Source of the DNA: Effrenium voratum
Taxonomy: Eukaryota > Sar > Dinophyceae > Suessiales > Symbiodiniaceae
DNA: 64,000 bases
Direction of reading: 5' to 3'
NCBI GenBank assembly: GCA_963377175.1
Contig: CAUJNA010000480.1
Coordinates: 329,364 to 393,363 of the forward strand
The position numbers were made by a program, and so were the translations under genes. This document shows, piece after piece, positions 34,700-48,300 of this stretch; the first letter of the stretch is position 1, and the number at the start of each line of letters is the position of its first letter. The notes under the pieces are model-generated. The model saw nothing but the letters and a program-made list of their open reading frames with translations. It had not been told where the DNA came from and did not search any database.

Positions 34700-36211
34700 C
34701 CCCGAACCCGCAGAAAACAATCAGTAAGTGGATCCAAAAACCCTCTGCAAGATCACGGAGGGCACGATCGACACAAAATACCCTCCTGCTGATTCACATG
34801 AAACCCAGAACCCAGTTTACAGGAGCCTCCTCTTCAGGAACCGATTGTGTGGGCTCCATATTAGTGTGCCGGGGAAACAAGGAAAATGAACAAAAAAAAC
34901 GATCTCACCCTCTGGGCGTCACCAGGCGGTTCTTGCACGCCTCCTGGGAGGGCTTGCAGGATGAGTGGCACGCTGCCACCGAGGCCCCCATGGCGCGGGG
35001 ATGTTCTTCGGCAGGCTTGCACCAAGCTGCATTAAGCTGTCTCTGGCTTACCCATCTGGGGCATCTGCATTCCACTGCCTAGTGCTGGGTGACTTGCGGG
35101 GCTATGCACAAGTGTTCGAGTCGCATCACAGAAGGGTGTGTGTGGGTGTGCGTGCTAACAAAGTGCATATCGAGGCACTTCATGTCCGTCCGTGTGGCGA
35201 AACACTTTTAAAAAGGCTTTCCTTTGAGCCAGGCTTGGGCTCGCACGCAAAGCTCTGCGACCGCAGCCGTCACAAGAACCTCATGCCGGCCCGCCTTTCA
35301 GCTGGGCTGGGCCCAAGAACGTGCACCACCTCTCAACTCCCCTCGTATGTCTGCACTGACTGCACGCACTGGCCTACCTTAGCTTTGACCCAACTAAGAA
35401 CGACATCTTCAAATTCTGATCAACAAATACGAATCCGAAAATGCAAAAGGACGTCGAATGAGGTCCCCAATGCACTCATCTCACCAACAGCTGCTGACCT
35501 ATCAACATTCCTCTTTGGCTGTTAAGCTTTACCCGAAAGTATGCAAGCCAGGCATGAATTGCGACTGCGACAAACATTGGTGCTCGCCTGTGCCTGCGCA
35601 AGCCGTAAAGTTAAAACCTACCTCACCATGCCTACGATGAACTTATTATATATACATATGTACATATATACATATACACACACATATATATATATATACA
35701 TATCTATATATGTGAATGTGTACATGCAGCCTATTTCCCGACCCCTCTCAAGTAATGAACAGCTTCTTTCAGTTATTGCAAGTAGATGCTAGCAGCTTGT
35801 TTTCTACATGCAGTATTCCATCAAAAAAGGTAGAGCTGCGCGCGCTCAAAGGGCTGTTCTCCACTTTGGGGAGCGGTCTCTCTGGCCTTTTCGGGAACTG
35901 CACCATTCAAAGAATCTGAGCGTCAAGCTCGACTAGCCAAAAACAGGGCAACTCGAACACGAGCCCACTTGGGTCCCAAAGCATGTCTGCACTCATGGCT
36001 TTTCTACAGCTAGCTATGATTGTAAGCAGGCGTGTGCTATCTGCCCGGGACCTGGAATGAGTCATGATGCCAAGTGCTTCTTCACTTATATAGCCATCTT
36101 AGCTGCAAATTCATGCCAACACCATGCGATATTCAACTGGCTTGCAAGCACCACAAAGTAACACAGGCCTCTTTACTATGTATCTATATAGATATATACA
36201 CATACCATCCC

Positions 36212-36242
<31 letters not shown>

Positions 36243-39200
36243 GTATCCCGTTTCAAAAGCCAACCCCACAACCAAGGAAACTCATGCGAAACTGACCGTC
36301 CCAAACACCGCAGCGACGCCCAACAGCCGTTGGCCACTTTCGGTGGCGCAGACCCGCCGAGTCTCCAGAACTCGAAAAAGCCGACTGGCTCCTCACATGC
36401 GAAAAAGGCAGAACCCGAACAGTCGCTTGCCTGATGGCAAGAAAGCTTCACCTTGCACCCCTTGCAATCAAGCTTGCACATGATTTGGCTTGGCTGGTGG
36501 AGGATCCTCTTAGGGATTTGCATTCCTTCGCTTGCGTGGGCGGAATGTGAAGCTTGACGCCCACCAAAAGCGCCCGAACACTGGATGTACGCTGGGTTGA
36601 AGCCCGGTCAGTCCTCCCGCAGCCACTGCGCGCCTCGCTCGGTGAAAAGAGGATGCTGCGCAGCTCCCCTGACTCATGAGAGCAGGTCAGCACATTTGAT
36701 GCGAATTACATGCGTATGTACCCATGTGTGTTCACATGTTGGCAACATCTGAAATAAGAGGACCGCGTCAATGTGACACGTGCGGTGCCAAAAGGCTCGA
36801 TGGCTGCCAACAAAAAAGTCTGTGGCTTGACAGCTATGCCTTGCACGTGCATCAAACATCCGTTGTCCAAGCAGGGGACAGGCCACATCACGACCTTAAG
36901 CTCTTCTCAACGTCAATGCCGCAGCGTTACCCAAGCAAGGCAAGCCAACGTCAGTCTCTCCTCCGGAAATGAACATTTGCCCATGAAAATAGTCAGGTCA
37001 ACACGGTCGCCATCTTCTCACCGAAAAGCGGCTGAGACTGTGCAGCGTGCCTTTCCAGCATGATGACAAATACTGGTTCAACGCCTGGCGTGAGCGACTC
37101 ACCGCCACCTTCAAGCCATAACAGTAACACTAACACTTGTACGGATCGCGTCAAATGGCACTGCATGGCTACATGCATGCCTGATTGTTTAGCAGTTTCC
37201 CATGTCGCTGTTAAGCTTGATGACGTGGCAAGGTGTTCCTCCATAAAATCAAAAGCGAAGCATTGCGCGTGCAAGTGCCGGATATTCCGTACAATATAAA
37301 TGTATAAATACACGTCGCAACAGGAAGGGTGTTCGCTGTTGGCCTCAGCAAGTACAAAAGGCACAAATTGAGAAACGGCCGGCGACGCTTTGCGGTGCAA
37401 GTGCTGTGAAAATTGGCATATGACAGCTTGTTAAATCAAACAGGCACAAGTTGTTCAAGCTGCTTTCAAGGAAGATGCCGCAAACAAGAAACTGTTTTTT
37501 TTGGGGGGTGAAGAATGAATAGAAGTTCGCACCACTCAGTCCAGCACCAAGTGGGATGGACACAATGGACAAAGCAACATTTTGAACTTGTACGGCGCAA
37601 CGCCGCGTGACAGTGCCCTGGGCGACAGAGAGTTGAACGGGACCAGCAGCATAGGAAAGAAAGCCGCTCTGGCGAGTAGCAATACAACAGCTCGACAGGT
37701 TGAGCATGCGACATCCGATTTTTGGATAAACACAGCTCTAGTTTGAAATGAAACGGGGTCCCCAATTCCAGTGCCCCTGCTTCCCCCATAAGCGGGGATC
37801 GTGCCAGGAAACCTGGTTGTCGGCAATGAAAGGAAGTGCCCCATGTTACCACTCTGAAGGTTTGTGCAAACTGCAACCCGGTGCTTGGCTCCTTGGCATT
37901 TTCCTTGTCGACGCGCCAGCTGGAGACAGCTCATGATCGCCATGCAGGAACCACTCAAATACTCCAAGCACGTCTTGAGTCAGCACAGGCACTCCTTATG
38001 TTAAACGAGGCAAACCGCCTGTGAGCGAAGTCTTGCTGCTGAGGTTTCCCTATTTTGTGGCTATTGCAACCAAAGCTAGGCATCCCTGCCTGCATGAGCT
38101 GTAGATACTCTGCAAACTAACCTGGAACAGGACAAAAAAAAAAACGCGAGCATATTTGTTTTCACCACAGGCCTAGCTCAGCTCTCGCGCGCTTTGCCAT
38201 CTTGACGGCCATCAGCGCCCCTGACCGAGGCCGCTTGCGATGGAAGCCTTGGAAGCTTGGCCGACCTCTGGGCAAAGCACCACAACTCCCAAGCCGGAAA
38301 AAGGGAATCTCCGGATTACCATGTGAGCTCAGTACAAAAGTAGCCCAAATACAACTTGTACTAACTTTCAAGGCATATGTTTTCTAATGCCCATAAAGAA
38401 ACCAACACTTCCAGGGGGCAAATCCGGCATGTGTTGAATAGGGGCTTAACAGGCATAGAAGTGGAAATGCATAACCGGAATTCCAGGGGTCAATTCTCTG
38501 CAGCATGAAATGGTCGCCAAACCGTTGCCCGTCATCATGCCCATGCGCGGTCAAGTGAAAAGAGGCATCGTAAAGTGTGTTGCAGTGGGTGGCAATTAAA
38601 CAAATCCCGACCTTACTTGAAGCACAAGCATCCGCACCTCACAAGCTGAAAGGTTTGGAGCATTTGGCAAGCTTCAAACATGCAGTCCGTCTGTGAAACC
38701 AACTGCCATCACAGGCATTGAGCGTGGGAGCGCAGGCCCTCAGCAAAACATGCGTCCTGCACCATGTCCACGGCAGGATGGCCCTCAATGAAGTGAAGTG
38801 CAAAAGATTAGAGGGAAACCAACGCCTCCGCTCCCAGGAAAGGTTCCTAGAAGGGGTTCTGAGAACCTCCCTGAGGGGTGGGACTCTCAAGCCGCAAGCC
38901 TGCATTGAAACATGAGCAGGTTCTGAGGCGCACATATTCATTGGTATCTTTGTTTTTCTATATACAGAAAGAGAGAGAGAGAGAGAAACAAAAAAAGAGA
39001 CACTAAAAACCCTAGTCACACGTGTTTAGATATGTTCATGCTATCCATCAAGCAAGTGGCGCGATGCACAACCCCAACCCTCAAGCTGAGCCAGAGAGAA
39101 GTCCGATGCAAAGTCTCACCTTTTGACCCAAGAGAGCTTGTGAGGGCATAGCTGAAATTGAACATCACCGGTGGTGTCAACTAGGTCCGCCCAGCAAATG

Positions 39201-39280
39201 GAAATAGCAGTGGTGGGGCACACCTCACATTCTTTGCAAGGTATTCATTTGTGCATCCGAAGGCAGTGTGTCGCACAAAT
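34700..39280. other. Long stretch with microsatellites and weak exon candidates
   Basis: (TA)n tracts lie at about 35648-35712 and 36181-36245 and a (GA)n tract at about 38967-38985. Weak minus-strand exon candidates lie near 36600-36668 (two competing frames) and 38740-38790 (GHPAVDMVQDACFAEG). The latter could be a downstream exon of the thioesterase gene, but phase was not verified. Confidence 0.35.
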
Positions 39281-39284
39281 GGGA

Positions 39285-40411
39285 CCCCAGGGCGACCCAC
39301 TCCGCACCTATGGAATGCGCTAGGATGGCGAAGGCGCCTGGCGGCCACTCGTGGCCAAGCGGGCGGTTGCTAGACTAACACTCCACCCTGAGCTATTCGT
39401 TGTTGTCATACATGCAAACAAGTTAGTGTTGGACGCTTAACGACTGACACTTGCCTGGTGACAATGCATCCAAGCCAACATTAAGCCTTTGCACGCCTCA
39501 TGCTGTCTTCATGTGCGTGTGACGTACACGTTACCCAAAAAAGAGCTTAAAAGCCACGTCGTGCTTGATGGTGGCAACACTCGAGGGCGCACTCCTTGCC
39601 TGTGTCCATAGCTTCCCGGAAGGCCTCAAAGCAATCATCCACCAGCTCGTCAAGTGTCCTGGATTCTGGGCTGTTCAAGCAGGTTGGAGCTCCGATCCGA
39701 GGCTTGCAATTGTTTTAGAAAAACCGATTCAGTCACAACCCTCCCCCTCGCCCTCAACCCTTGCCCATGTTTCCAGGCACAGATCAATTTGCGTGTGCCA
39801 AATGCCGACCCCTGGCAGCATGTAGAAGGTGTTTTGCCTGGTCAACGGAAGACATACTAAACAACCTCTAATAGCAAAAGGCCATGGAAGATCAAGAGGG
39901 GGAGGAAAAAAAAAGCAAGGAGATAACAAATCACTGACCAAACTCCAGAAAAGGGCCATACAAAGCATACACGGGCCTGGAAAGGCGTACAAGTGCGCTA
40001 ACTGGAATAAAGGGCGTCAAAGTTTAGGACAGGGAATGAAAAGGACATTTTTGCAAACCACAGCCCAAGGCCAAGCACGTTGCATAAACAGTGCCAACAC
40101 ACATCAAAGTTCCTCCATGCGTATAAGATTACAGTAATTACAAGGGGCGTACAAAGGGCATGACCGTGCATTCAACCAACGTGCAAAGGAGCAAATGTGC
40201 CCGGAAATATGTCACAATTCACTGTCACAAACAACACAAAGATGCGATAGGAGAAAGCACAGCTCCAACAGACCGATTCAGAGCCATGGCAACCTAGGGC
40301 CAGGCCAAGGCTCGAGCAGAGCGGCTCCAGGTCCCGGTGCCCGTGCCCTGGGAACTCGTGGCACACCACCTCGATATTGGGGGGCGCCTCGTTCTCCAGG
40401 ACGCACCAGTC
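39285..40411 (-). CDS. Type II thioesterase-like alpha/beta hydrolase (three exons, partial)
   Basis: Three minus-strand exons join in phase: 40314-40411 (APPNIEVVCHEFPGHGHRDL then EPLC), 39600-39658 (TLDELVDDCFEAFREAMDT) and about 39285-39337 (AFAILAHSIGAEWVAL). The order strand-PGxGxR-EP-helix-AHSxGA is that of type II thioesterases (GrsT/LgrE class), which release or edit acyl chains on polyketide and peptide synthases. The nucleophile elbow is AHSIGA, with Ser inside A-H-S-I-G instead of G-H-S-x-G. Donors are GA and GCAAGG; the acceptors end CAG. The N-terminal strand with the oxyanion loop, and the Asp and His of the triad, lie in exons not found. The end of the third exon is uncertain. 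Confidence 0.6.
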
Positions 40412-40419
40412 CTACCCAA

Positions 40420-42815
40420 CGCGAATACAAAGGGTTCAGCAAATGCGCACGTACATGTATAAAATAGCCTGCGTAACTTGCAATGGGTGTAACTTTCAAA
40501 TTTTATGTATATGTACATCTAAAGATAAACTGAAAGATGCATCTGACATGGTATGTGAGTGGTTCATGCTTGCATACAGTTGACAACTGATTGATATCAA
40601 TGCATATGCACATACCTTTTGCGTTCAGTAAATCAGCATTGTACAGCATATAGGTGTCCATATGCACGGCGCGCAATGACGGGGCACACAAGTTCATATG
40701 CAAGACGTTGATATGCTACTCAGAGTGTTGTGCATATGCCTGCAGCCTGCATACCGTTTCGCACCCAACAGAAGCCCCAGCGCCTGGTTCTGGGGGTATT
40801 CCACCTTTGTGTTTACAACCCAAAAGGATTCTTCAGATGCCAGACATTGAAATATAGGGACTCCCGGAAAAAAAGAGTCCGGAGGCGGAGCGTCGAGCAA
40901 GCCGGGCCGGAGCCCTGAATATGCACAATGGGCCCAGCCGTCGCAAGGGGAAATTGGAACATTAACCTGAATTGAACATCTGGTCTGAAAAATGTGCATT
41001 GAAGAATGGCTGTTCCGAAGGGCAAGGTAGGGCAAAGGTAAGCACGCTTCGATCCTTGCGCGAAAAGAACCCAAAAAGCACTTGCCAATTCTCTGGTGCT
41101 ACTATAGTTATGGCATGTTCCAAAAATCACATGAACTCCGATGCCCTTAACAGCAGTTCAGCAACAATCGCAACAAATCTATGGCAACCGAGCCTCAGCC
41201 TGTGCTGTTTACAAACATATGCCGTGATTGGACTAACATACCAACGCTGAAGGTGCACTGCGGGGAGGGGGGGAGAGTACCCAGCTCCGACCCGACGGGG
41301 CTTGTGAGGGCCTTCCTGCTGGGAGCAAAAGCGAAACCGGGCGCAAGCAGGAGTTAGTGACAAATCTTAGGTACCAGGTAGGTAGGGGAGGAACCCTGTC
41401 TATTTTGCGCGCTTTGTTTACATGCAATGATCCGGGGATCCAACAGAAAACCCAGAAGCCGCCAGGCTGACTGCCATGACATGGGTGTGGCATTCGAGGG
41501 AGAAACTGTATTCTGTATTCCTGAAGCGATCAGTACTGCGCGCCATGTGACAAACTCGAGACGGGCGCCGAAGTACGCGGGTTAACCGGCTTCCTTTATT
41601 TGTTTGCTCTGCGCAAAGCTTTCTTTGGCTGTCCTTACGGCATAAACTTTAGGAGGTGATGGTTAAAGGCAGCGTTCCAAGGGGCAACATGGTTAGGTTC
41701 TGTTACATGGGAGGCTCGGTGCTCAGCGGGCGGTCCGCTGCGTAGCTGTCCGCCGCCCCGTGGATGCAGAGGAGGCGCAGCACCGGCGATCTTGCGACTC
41801 AAAGAGAGAAGCGGGTGAAAGCCGGGAGAAAATCACATCAAATGCCAAACAAGCAGTATCCATGTACAGTCGATATGTAGTTGTCGGATTTGGGCACGAG
41901 GTGCTCATGCAGGTGAATTTCACTTTTCAGGGCACATGCACAAAGGGGCAGCAAAGAGGAGCACGATTGCACAGTTCAATGGAACATGAACGATCCTATT
42001 CTTTGCTTCACGTTAAGCCACGAGCAAGAAGAACAAAAACACATCTCAATTCGACCCCTGCAAAAATTGGGCAATGCGAAACGAGGGGGAGGAGACGAAC
42101 ATCGGAACGCCCTTCCGGCCTCTCCACCTCTGGCTCCCCGTTGTAGGGAGGCAGTGCCTTCTTCTTCGCAGCCGGAAGCTTCGAGAAGTCGGGAATGCGC
42201 TGGCCCCTTGAGCGCCCGGGGTTCAACTCAAGGGCTGATTCTATGGATACAAATTTGCACCAATGGGTGTTTGGGGTGCCTTTGCTGACTCGTTTCCCAT
42301 AATTGAGCAAAAGACTAGTGGCCAATAACTAACCAACAAACTAGGGCCCGTACCAAAGGTTCAACTACTGTATGTAAGATCACACATTCAGCCTTTGACA
42401 AGCGGGTGAAAGGGGCCATGACCACGTGTTTGTGTATGCACTCGAAGTCTTCCTCTTCGTTGCCTTCTTGTGGGCTAGTCGGGCGCCTCGAAAAGTACAA
42501 TGGCAGCTATGCGAAGCTGCCTGAACCCAAACAAACACACACAATCCACCAATTGATGTTCGCAGTGGAAACTGTGTCTCAACTCTGGCAGCTTTTTCAG
42601 CGGGAACATCCATACAAAAGATTCTCGCCATGTATGGGGAAGCGTCTATTGATCGGGGTACGCCTCCCTATGCATGTGGTGAAGATAGCCGAAAATAACG
42701 GTGAATACAAGGAAGCTGATTAGTTGCCCCCGCCATTCCCTGCCCATCAGGCAAACACACCAAGCTATTTGCACAGCCAACTGGCTCAAAACCGGCTGGC
42801 GTTTCAGCTTAAACT
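40420..42815. other. Sequence without firm genes
   Basis: Upstream side of the thioesterase exons, where its first exon is expected, but I could not identify it. Only mutually overlapping short frames are seen; no repeat array stands out. Confidence 0.3.
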
Positions 42816-42822
42816 AAATTTG

Positions 42823-43287
42823 TCAGCTGAGCTTCCGCGTCATCTTGGGGAGCACCGTGCCCTTGACCGGCTGATGGTTCTCCACAAAATTGGGGGCAAC
42901 ATCCTGCGCAGCGAGGCGAAAGGAAGCAAGGGTTGGCCCTCCCAAGCTACAAACAATCATTTTGTGCTGTTTTTTGACCATAACCTTCTCGGCGTTGCTT
43001 TAAAGGGAAGAAAACCAAAGGGAAACCACCAGATTCTCATGCAATCCACTTTTCACCGCCACCACACCACAATCCGTGGTTGGATTGCTGGCCTGACCGC
43101 CATGTACCCGTCCAATCCGAGCCACATCGAGCCACCGAAGATTGTCAGTTGCCCAAGATTCCTTGAAGCAAAGGGAAACAACTGAACCCGCCCCCGCCGC
43201 CCCCCCAACGGGAAGCGTGGCACAAGTCTGCGCCTCGCCCTCCTGCACTCGCTTGTTGATCTCCTCGTCCAAGTCATCAAAATCCAT
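42823..43287 (-). CDS. Small acidic protein, first and last exon
   Basis: A start ATG at 43287 (context TGCCATGG) opens MDFDDLDEEINKRVQEGEAQ, strongly acidic and helical, with possible GA or GC donors after VQ or after GE. A final exon 42823-42903, behind a GCGCAG acceptor, reads DVAPNFVENHQPVKGTVLPK then MTRKLS and TGA. Either donor gives phase 0, matching the last exon. A middle exon near 43090-43165 is possible. The product would be about 45-70 residues. The family is not recognised. Confidence 0.45.
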
Positions 43288-43299
43288 GGCACGGTTCAA

Positions 43300-44480
43300 A
43301 CGTATACTCGGTCAACTTTTGGCGGATGTTAAATGTATGATGGCCTGCGAGAATCCACAAATTACCAAACCGTTGTTTGCTTCGTTTTGGCAAGTCCAAC
43401 TCTTATAGGCTTTGTAGCACCCAGTGCAGTGAGGGCCTTTGACCGGCTGCTGTGGGCAACTTCCGCGCAATGCGGGTTGTCTCACTGCAGAATTCAGCCA
43501 GCAGCCATGCTGAATATTCTCCGCCGAGGGTGTCCTGGACATGTCCAGCTACAAAGCGATGTGCTGCAAATGTGTACCCACCTCTCTGTAGATAGTTGCT
43601 TGCTTGCCTGTAAAGTGGTCAGGATGTCGATCTTTCGATTCGTCACCTGTTTCACGTGCAAAAAAGTGGTTGAACATGTTGAACAGCCGCATGTGGCCTT
43701 TGTAAAATACTCTGCTGCAAGCCAGGAACCATGCACGACAGCGACTCCAGGAACCCCCTCATATATCTATAAAGCTGCGGCTTCCTGTTTCCCAATAACA
43801 AGTTGTCACATTCATACCCTTCTTTCCTTCCAAGTAAGCTCGCAAGCCAGTCGCCTTTCAAGAAACTCTGCTATGGATGCCTCAGAGTGCAGTGAAGAAA
43901 AGTGACTTAAGATCAAACATGCAAACAATGCCCCTGCTGCAAGAAATGCTCACAAGACAGGCGACAAGCGCAAGGCCAGCAGCATGTCAATTTATGTCGT
44001 TGCTTGATAATCATGGCAGGTGGGTGTTCCGCAGGGATGATCAAGACGGGCAAAATGATTGAAAGATGGTCTGTGTCTGCAATGCAGCACACCAGCAAGT
44101 CTCGACTTTGAGACACACCAGTTTCTACACTGATAACAACAAATACTACACTTGATCATAGCCAGCAGGCTGAGAAGGTATGACTTCTGTATGTGTGTGT
44201 GTGACGCTCCTAGCATGCAGCAAATTCAATTCTTTGCCTGCAGCCTGCTACCCGATCTTCCGGACATTCGCAATGCGATCATACAAAAGTGTTCCTTCAC
44301 TCAAAGGTCCTGTCAGGCAATCATTCACAACGCGAAGTTGCAAAATCTTTCCACAAAGCTTTGACCTTTCTGCAAAAGCAACACCCACCAAGAAATTGCA
44401 TTGAGCCTTTCTGAAATCGCAACAAGCCCACAGCACCCTAAGTGCCTCGCAAGCACAGCTACATCAAACACGCTAATGGC
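43300..44480. other. Sequence without firm genes
   Basis: A 190-residue plus-strand frame at 43333-43905 has no family-like motif or codon bias and is probably chance. A short (TG)n tract lies at about 44190-44204. Confidence 0.3.
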
Positions 44481-44483
44481 ATG

Positions 44484-44484
<1 letters not shown>

Positions 44485-44556
<72 letters not shown>
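44485..44556. repeat. (CAG)24 trinucleotide repeat
   Basis: 72 bp of uninterrupted CAG, preceded by ATGC. It lies within open frames on both strands (poly-Gln plus, poly-Leu or poly-Cys minus), but the flanks give no sign of a real protein. Confidence 0.95.
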
Positions 44557-44559
<3 letters not shown>

Positions 44560-44861
44560 GCTAGAAGAACTCCAGCAGCCAAAAGCATGCCAGCAGCGTG
44601 GCGTGAGCATGCCAACAGCACGCATGTCAAGCAGCTTGCCAGCAAGTCCGCGTGCCAGCAAGCTGAAGAAAAGCAGTTGCCCGATAGCACGCGCTGCCGA
44701 TGGCCAGGGGCGATTACAGGCCCCAGGGATCCCCAGACTGCAGTGAACTAATTACTCGACCCTATGGGAGCGAGCTGGATCTCCGCCCAACGCTAGCCAG
44801 GTAAGTTTGCACTGTCCAAAGAACCAACTGACAAACACACATCAAATAACACCTCTGCGGC

Positions 44862-44963
44862 AAGGGCATGGAAGCAGCCTCTGCTGCAGCAAGCCGTTGC
44901 TTAGAAGCCAGGACAGCAGTGTTGGAAACAATGGCAGCTCGGCCAAGCCAGCGCGAAATTGCA
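44862..44963 (+). CDS. Weak exon candidate, helical peptide
   Basis: The plus strand reads GMEAASAAASRCLEARTAVL then ETMAARPSQREIA and a stop, behind a GGCAAG acceptor. It is Ala-rich and amphipathic. It lies between Gln-rich and CAGCAT repeats that share its Ala/Gln bias, so it may be repeat-derived. Confidence 0.25.
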
Positions 44964-45206
44964 TGACCTTGACGATCAAATCTGACGGGAATTGTCAACG
45001 AACAAACAGCGCACCTCCGCTAAGTGTCATTGGTAGCGCTATTGCCCCTTTCGCAAGGATAGTCAGGAGGGCGGGCAAAATAAAGCCTGGAGCAACGCCT
45101 GCAACATGGTCTGAACTTTTCAACCCAGCACACAACCACTGGCAAAAGCCTGCCTCTACGTTGCATTTCTGAGCAAAGGCCTAACAAGCACAGCTAGACC
45201 ACGCAC

Positions 45207-45336
45207 GCCAGCAGCATGCCAGCAGCATGCCAGCAGCATGCCAGCAGCATGCCAACAGCATGCCAGCAGCATGCCAGCTGCGTGGCAGCAGCGTGGCAGC
45301 AGCGTGGCAGCAGCGTGGCAACAGCATGCAGCAAGC
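45207..45336. repeat. 11 bp tandem repeat (GCCAGCAGCAT and variants)
   Basis: About twelve units. The first half is GCCAGCAGCAT; the second half is GGCAGCAGCGT. It is related in sequence to the CAG array 650 bp to the left. Confidence 0.85.
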
Positions 45337-45339
45337 CAG

Positions 45340-48300
45340 CAAGCACCCTAAGCACTCCCCTCAGGGCATGGGCGGGCTCTTCTCCGGTTAGCTTCGGTCA
45401 AAACAGATTGGGTGCATTCGGAGAGATATGGCCGTCGGCGACATTCTCCCTCCCTGCCCACTCAGTCACCGCAGTCCCACCAACCAGAAATCAGCCAACA
45501 ACATGACATTGATCATGGAAACAGCCAACTGGCCCTGTGCCTCTGCACTGCTGGAACTCAGCAGAAAGCGTAAGATCAGCACCTCCAATGGGACTTAATA
45601 AACAGAGGTCACACACCAGCGCTGGGAGACCCCAAATGGCTTCTAAGAAATGGGCTCTAGGATGCTACACCATGATCGTCCTTTGGTGCAAGCTGGAACT
45701 CTTATTAGAACTAGTTTAGGGTCCGCTGCCACAGCTGCAACCGAGTTGAGTCGAAAGACATTGAGACCAGCTGCCAGGCGCCCCTCCATCAGTAAGCGCA
45801 GATCGGATGTGACACTGAGACATGGATTGAATGGATGTCTTCCTTTGATGGTACCCTGGTCAAAGGGAAACTAAAGGGAAACCACCCATTTTCAGCGGCA
45901 TCCCAATTTAAGACCCATATTTGACAAGGATCTTCTAAGAGACTGCCAAACGGAACTGCCGGGTCAAAATCCTCGAATTCCGCAGGCGGCCGAGGCATTT
46001 CGAGGCTCACTCTCGGCCTTCGGCCTGCAGCTTGGCTGAGTATTCACTGGCACAAGTCCAACGGTGTCCTCAATCATTTCAAAGACAAATCCGTGTGTAT
46101 TATTTTGTTGGTAGCGTTTTTAGGGGGGTCTCCTAAAAAAAGGACACCTCAAAATTGAAATCAAGTGGGCAACATAGAGTGACGCTAAAAGTACGACGGA
46201 AACATGTGGACCCCGAGCCCACTTTGGCTTAGTCACAACTCCTACCGGACCTGACCTGGAAAGGCCACGTCCTTGCCGACTGGATAAGGCAAAGCGGAGA
46301 AAAGCTTTATCTGAGGGTTAAGCTTCAACAAAACGCCGCGTCACATTGTGCATCCCTCGGCACAAGGCAACCTTTCTGATGGATGATTGCCCAAATAAGC
46401 GGTTGCGCCCTTGACTTGAGTGTTGGCCAGCCCCCAGAGCCAAGACGAAGGTTCTGTGTGGGCCACACAACGAAATCAGCAGGGTGTGTTTAAGTGTTCG
46501 AACCAGTGCAAGCCACCTTCTTGCAGGGCTACCACCTCGAGGAAGCTCACAAATTCATCTGGCGACCAAACTGAGCATCGCTCCTCGAAAGGAAGATCCA
46601 GCCCCTGTGACTCTTGGGTTACCATAAGCACAATCTCGCAACTCCAGTTTTTGCTTTTTGCCGGCCTTGTTCCCCTGAATCTTTGCTGGTCAAGTATCTT
46701 CCTGGCACGTGGTCAAGTAGCTGGATGTAATGGTCAAGAATTACAGGTAATGGTCAAAAACATGCCATCAAAATACCCTCACATCCTTTACACCTGCTTT
46801 TTCTTTTTCCGTGCGCACGCGTGAGCACAGCCCCGCGGTTGGCATGGTGGGTGAGGCGACATTTCCCCTCAGGCAAGAGTCTCTAATAGGATTCAGGGGC
46901 ACCAAAAGCAAAACAAACGCAGTTGTTTGAGATCTCAATACTTTTTCTGCCCACCCACCTCGACAACTGCGGCTGCTTCCGAAGAAAGATGGCCGCCATC
47001 AGCCGATCAGATCACGGCATATTCAAAGGATCCAAGTAGTTGCCCAGGTCCTTGTTCCTCACAAGACCCATTCAAGACAAATCAGCCGAATCAGCCATTC
47101 ATCTGAACAAAAAGCCTGCTAAGTCTGATAAGGCTCCTCTCCCAGGCTCTCACCTCATCGTAGGGTCGCGTCATCCATTCACGGCTGTCCAGCTTCTTCT
47201 TGGTGCGGTGAATGACCTTACGCCTTGGTGCCGTTGCATGGGCGTGAGGCGCTTCCGTTCCCTCCCCTTTGCTTTTTCATGTGGACAATTTAGCAGCCAG
47301 CGAGCAAACGATTTGACATACGTTGAAATACTTTGCCCGATATGCAGCCTGCAAACCGTCCTGACCGCCAACTGACACGGCGGATTTAAGCGGTGACTGT
47401 CACTGTCAGTGCGGGGGGACGACTCATCTCCGACTTGAATGGGCTGTTGTGTTTGCACCGTGACTGAAAATCAACGGTTTCTTGCTGCGACGATAGAAGC
47501 CATTGAGGATATCTTCTCCGCAGCTGCTTGTCCATTTAAAAGCCGCAGACAGCCCCTTCAACAACTCCCGTGGCGCTTTGGGGGGGGGGGGCTTGGAGTT
47601 GTTTTCTTTTCTGTTTGTCCACTTCTTTGATTTTATGTCTGATTCAGATCAGTTTTGGTGAAAAATAATTCACCAAACATCCAAGGCGAACTGTTCAGTT
47701 TCGTGTTGTTCCTTCGGGCTTCTGCCAAGAGGGCCAGCATTCGGGTGGCCTGTAGTGTCCATTTGATTTTATCAGATTTGTCCCTTTTGGTGTGGCTTTG
47801 CTTTCCTTTTGTTTCCAGAATGGCATTTGGCAATTTCATATAAACAGCTGACAGGAGCTTCTTCCTAATAGGAAAAGGTCACCCGGATAGTAAAGATAGT
47901 TTTCCGAAATTCCACGAAAATCTGGGTCGCAAATCTGGGATAGCCAAGTTTTGGCTAGTAACAACAGTGACTTGCCGTACTGTCCCCAACTCCAGCCGCA
48001 TTAGGGCCCCAGAAAACCACCCAAAGCGTTTCAAAATCACAGGCTCCACACCCGAGTTGAAACAGATAAAAGAAGAGGAGTCTAAACCATAAACATCCCC
48101 TTACTTACAACAAAACATCGTTGACGGTTTTCGTGTGGCACAAGGAAAGAGAGAGAGAGAGAGAGAACAGTACTTTATACGCGATAACCAAATCTAGTTA
48201 TTTCATTATGAACCACCTGAACCCAGGCCCCCCCTAATATGTTCCTTTGACAACATGTTGTTGGTGTCTTCTAACGGGAGGGGGGGGCGGGGAATTTTAT

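Noticed and set aside
43333..43905. 190-residue plus-strand frame
   Set aside because: Cys-rich mixed composition, no family motif, opposite to the supported minus-strand exons next to it.
44325..44751. Poly-Gln, poly-Cys and poly-Leu frames
   Set aside because: (CAG)24 read in three frames; flanking residues show no conserved protein.
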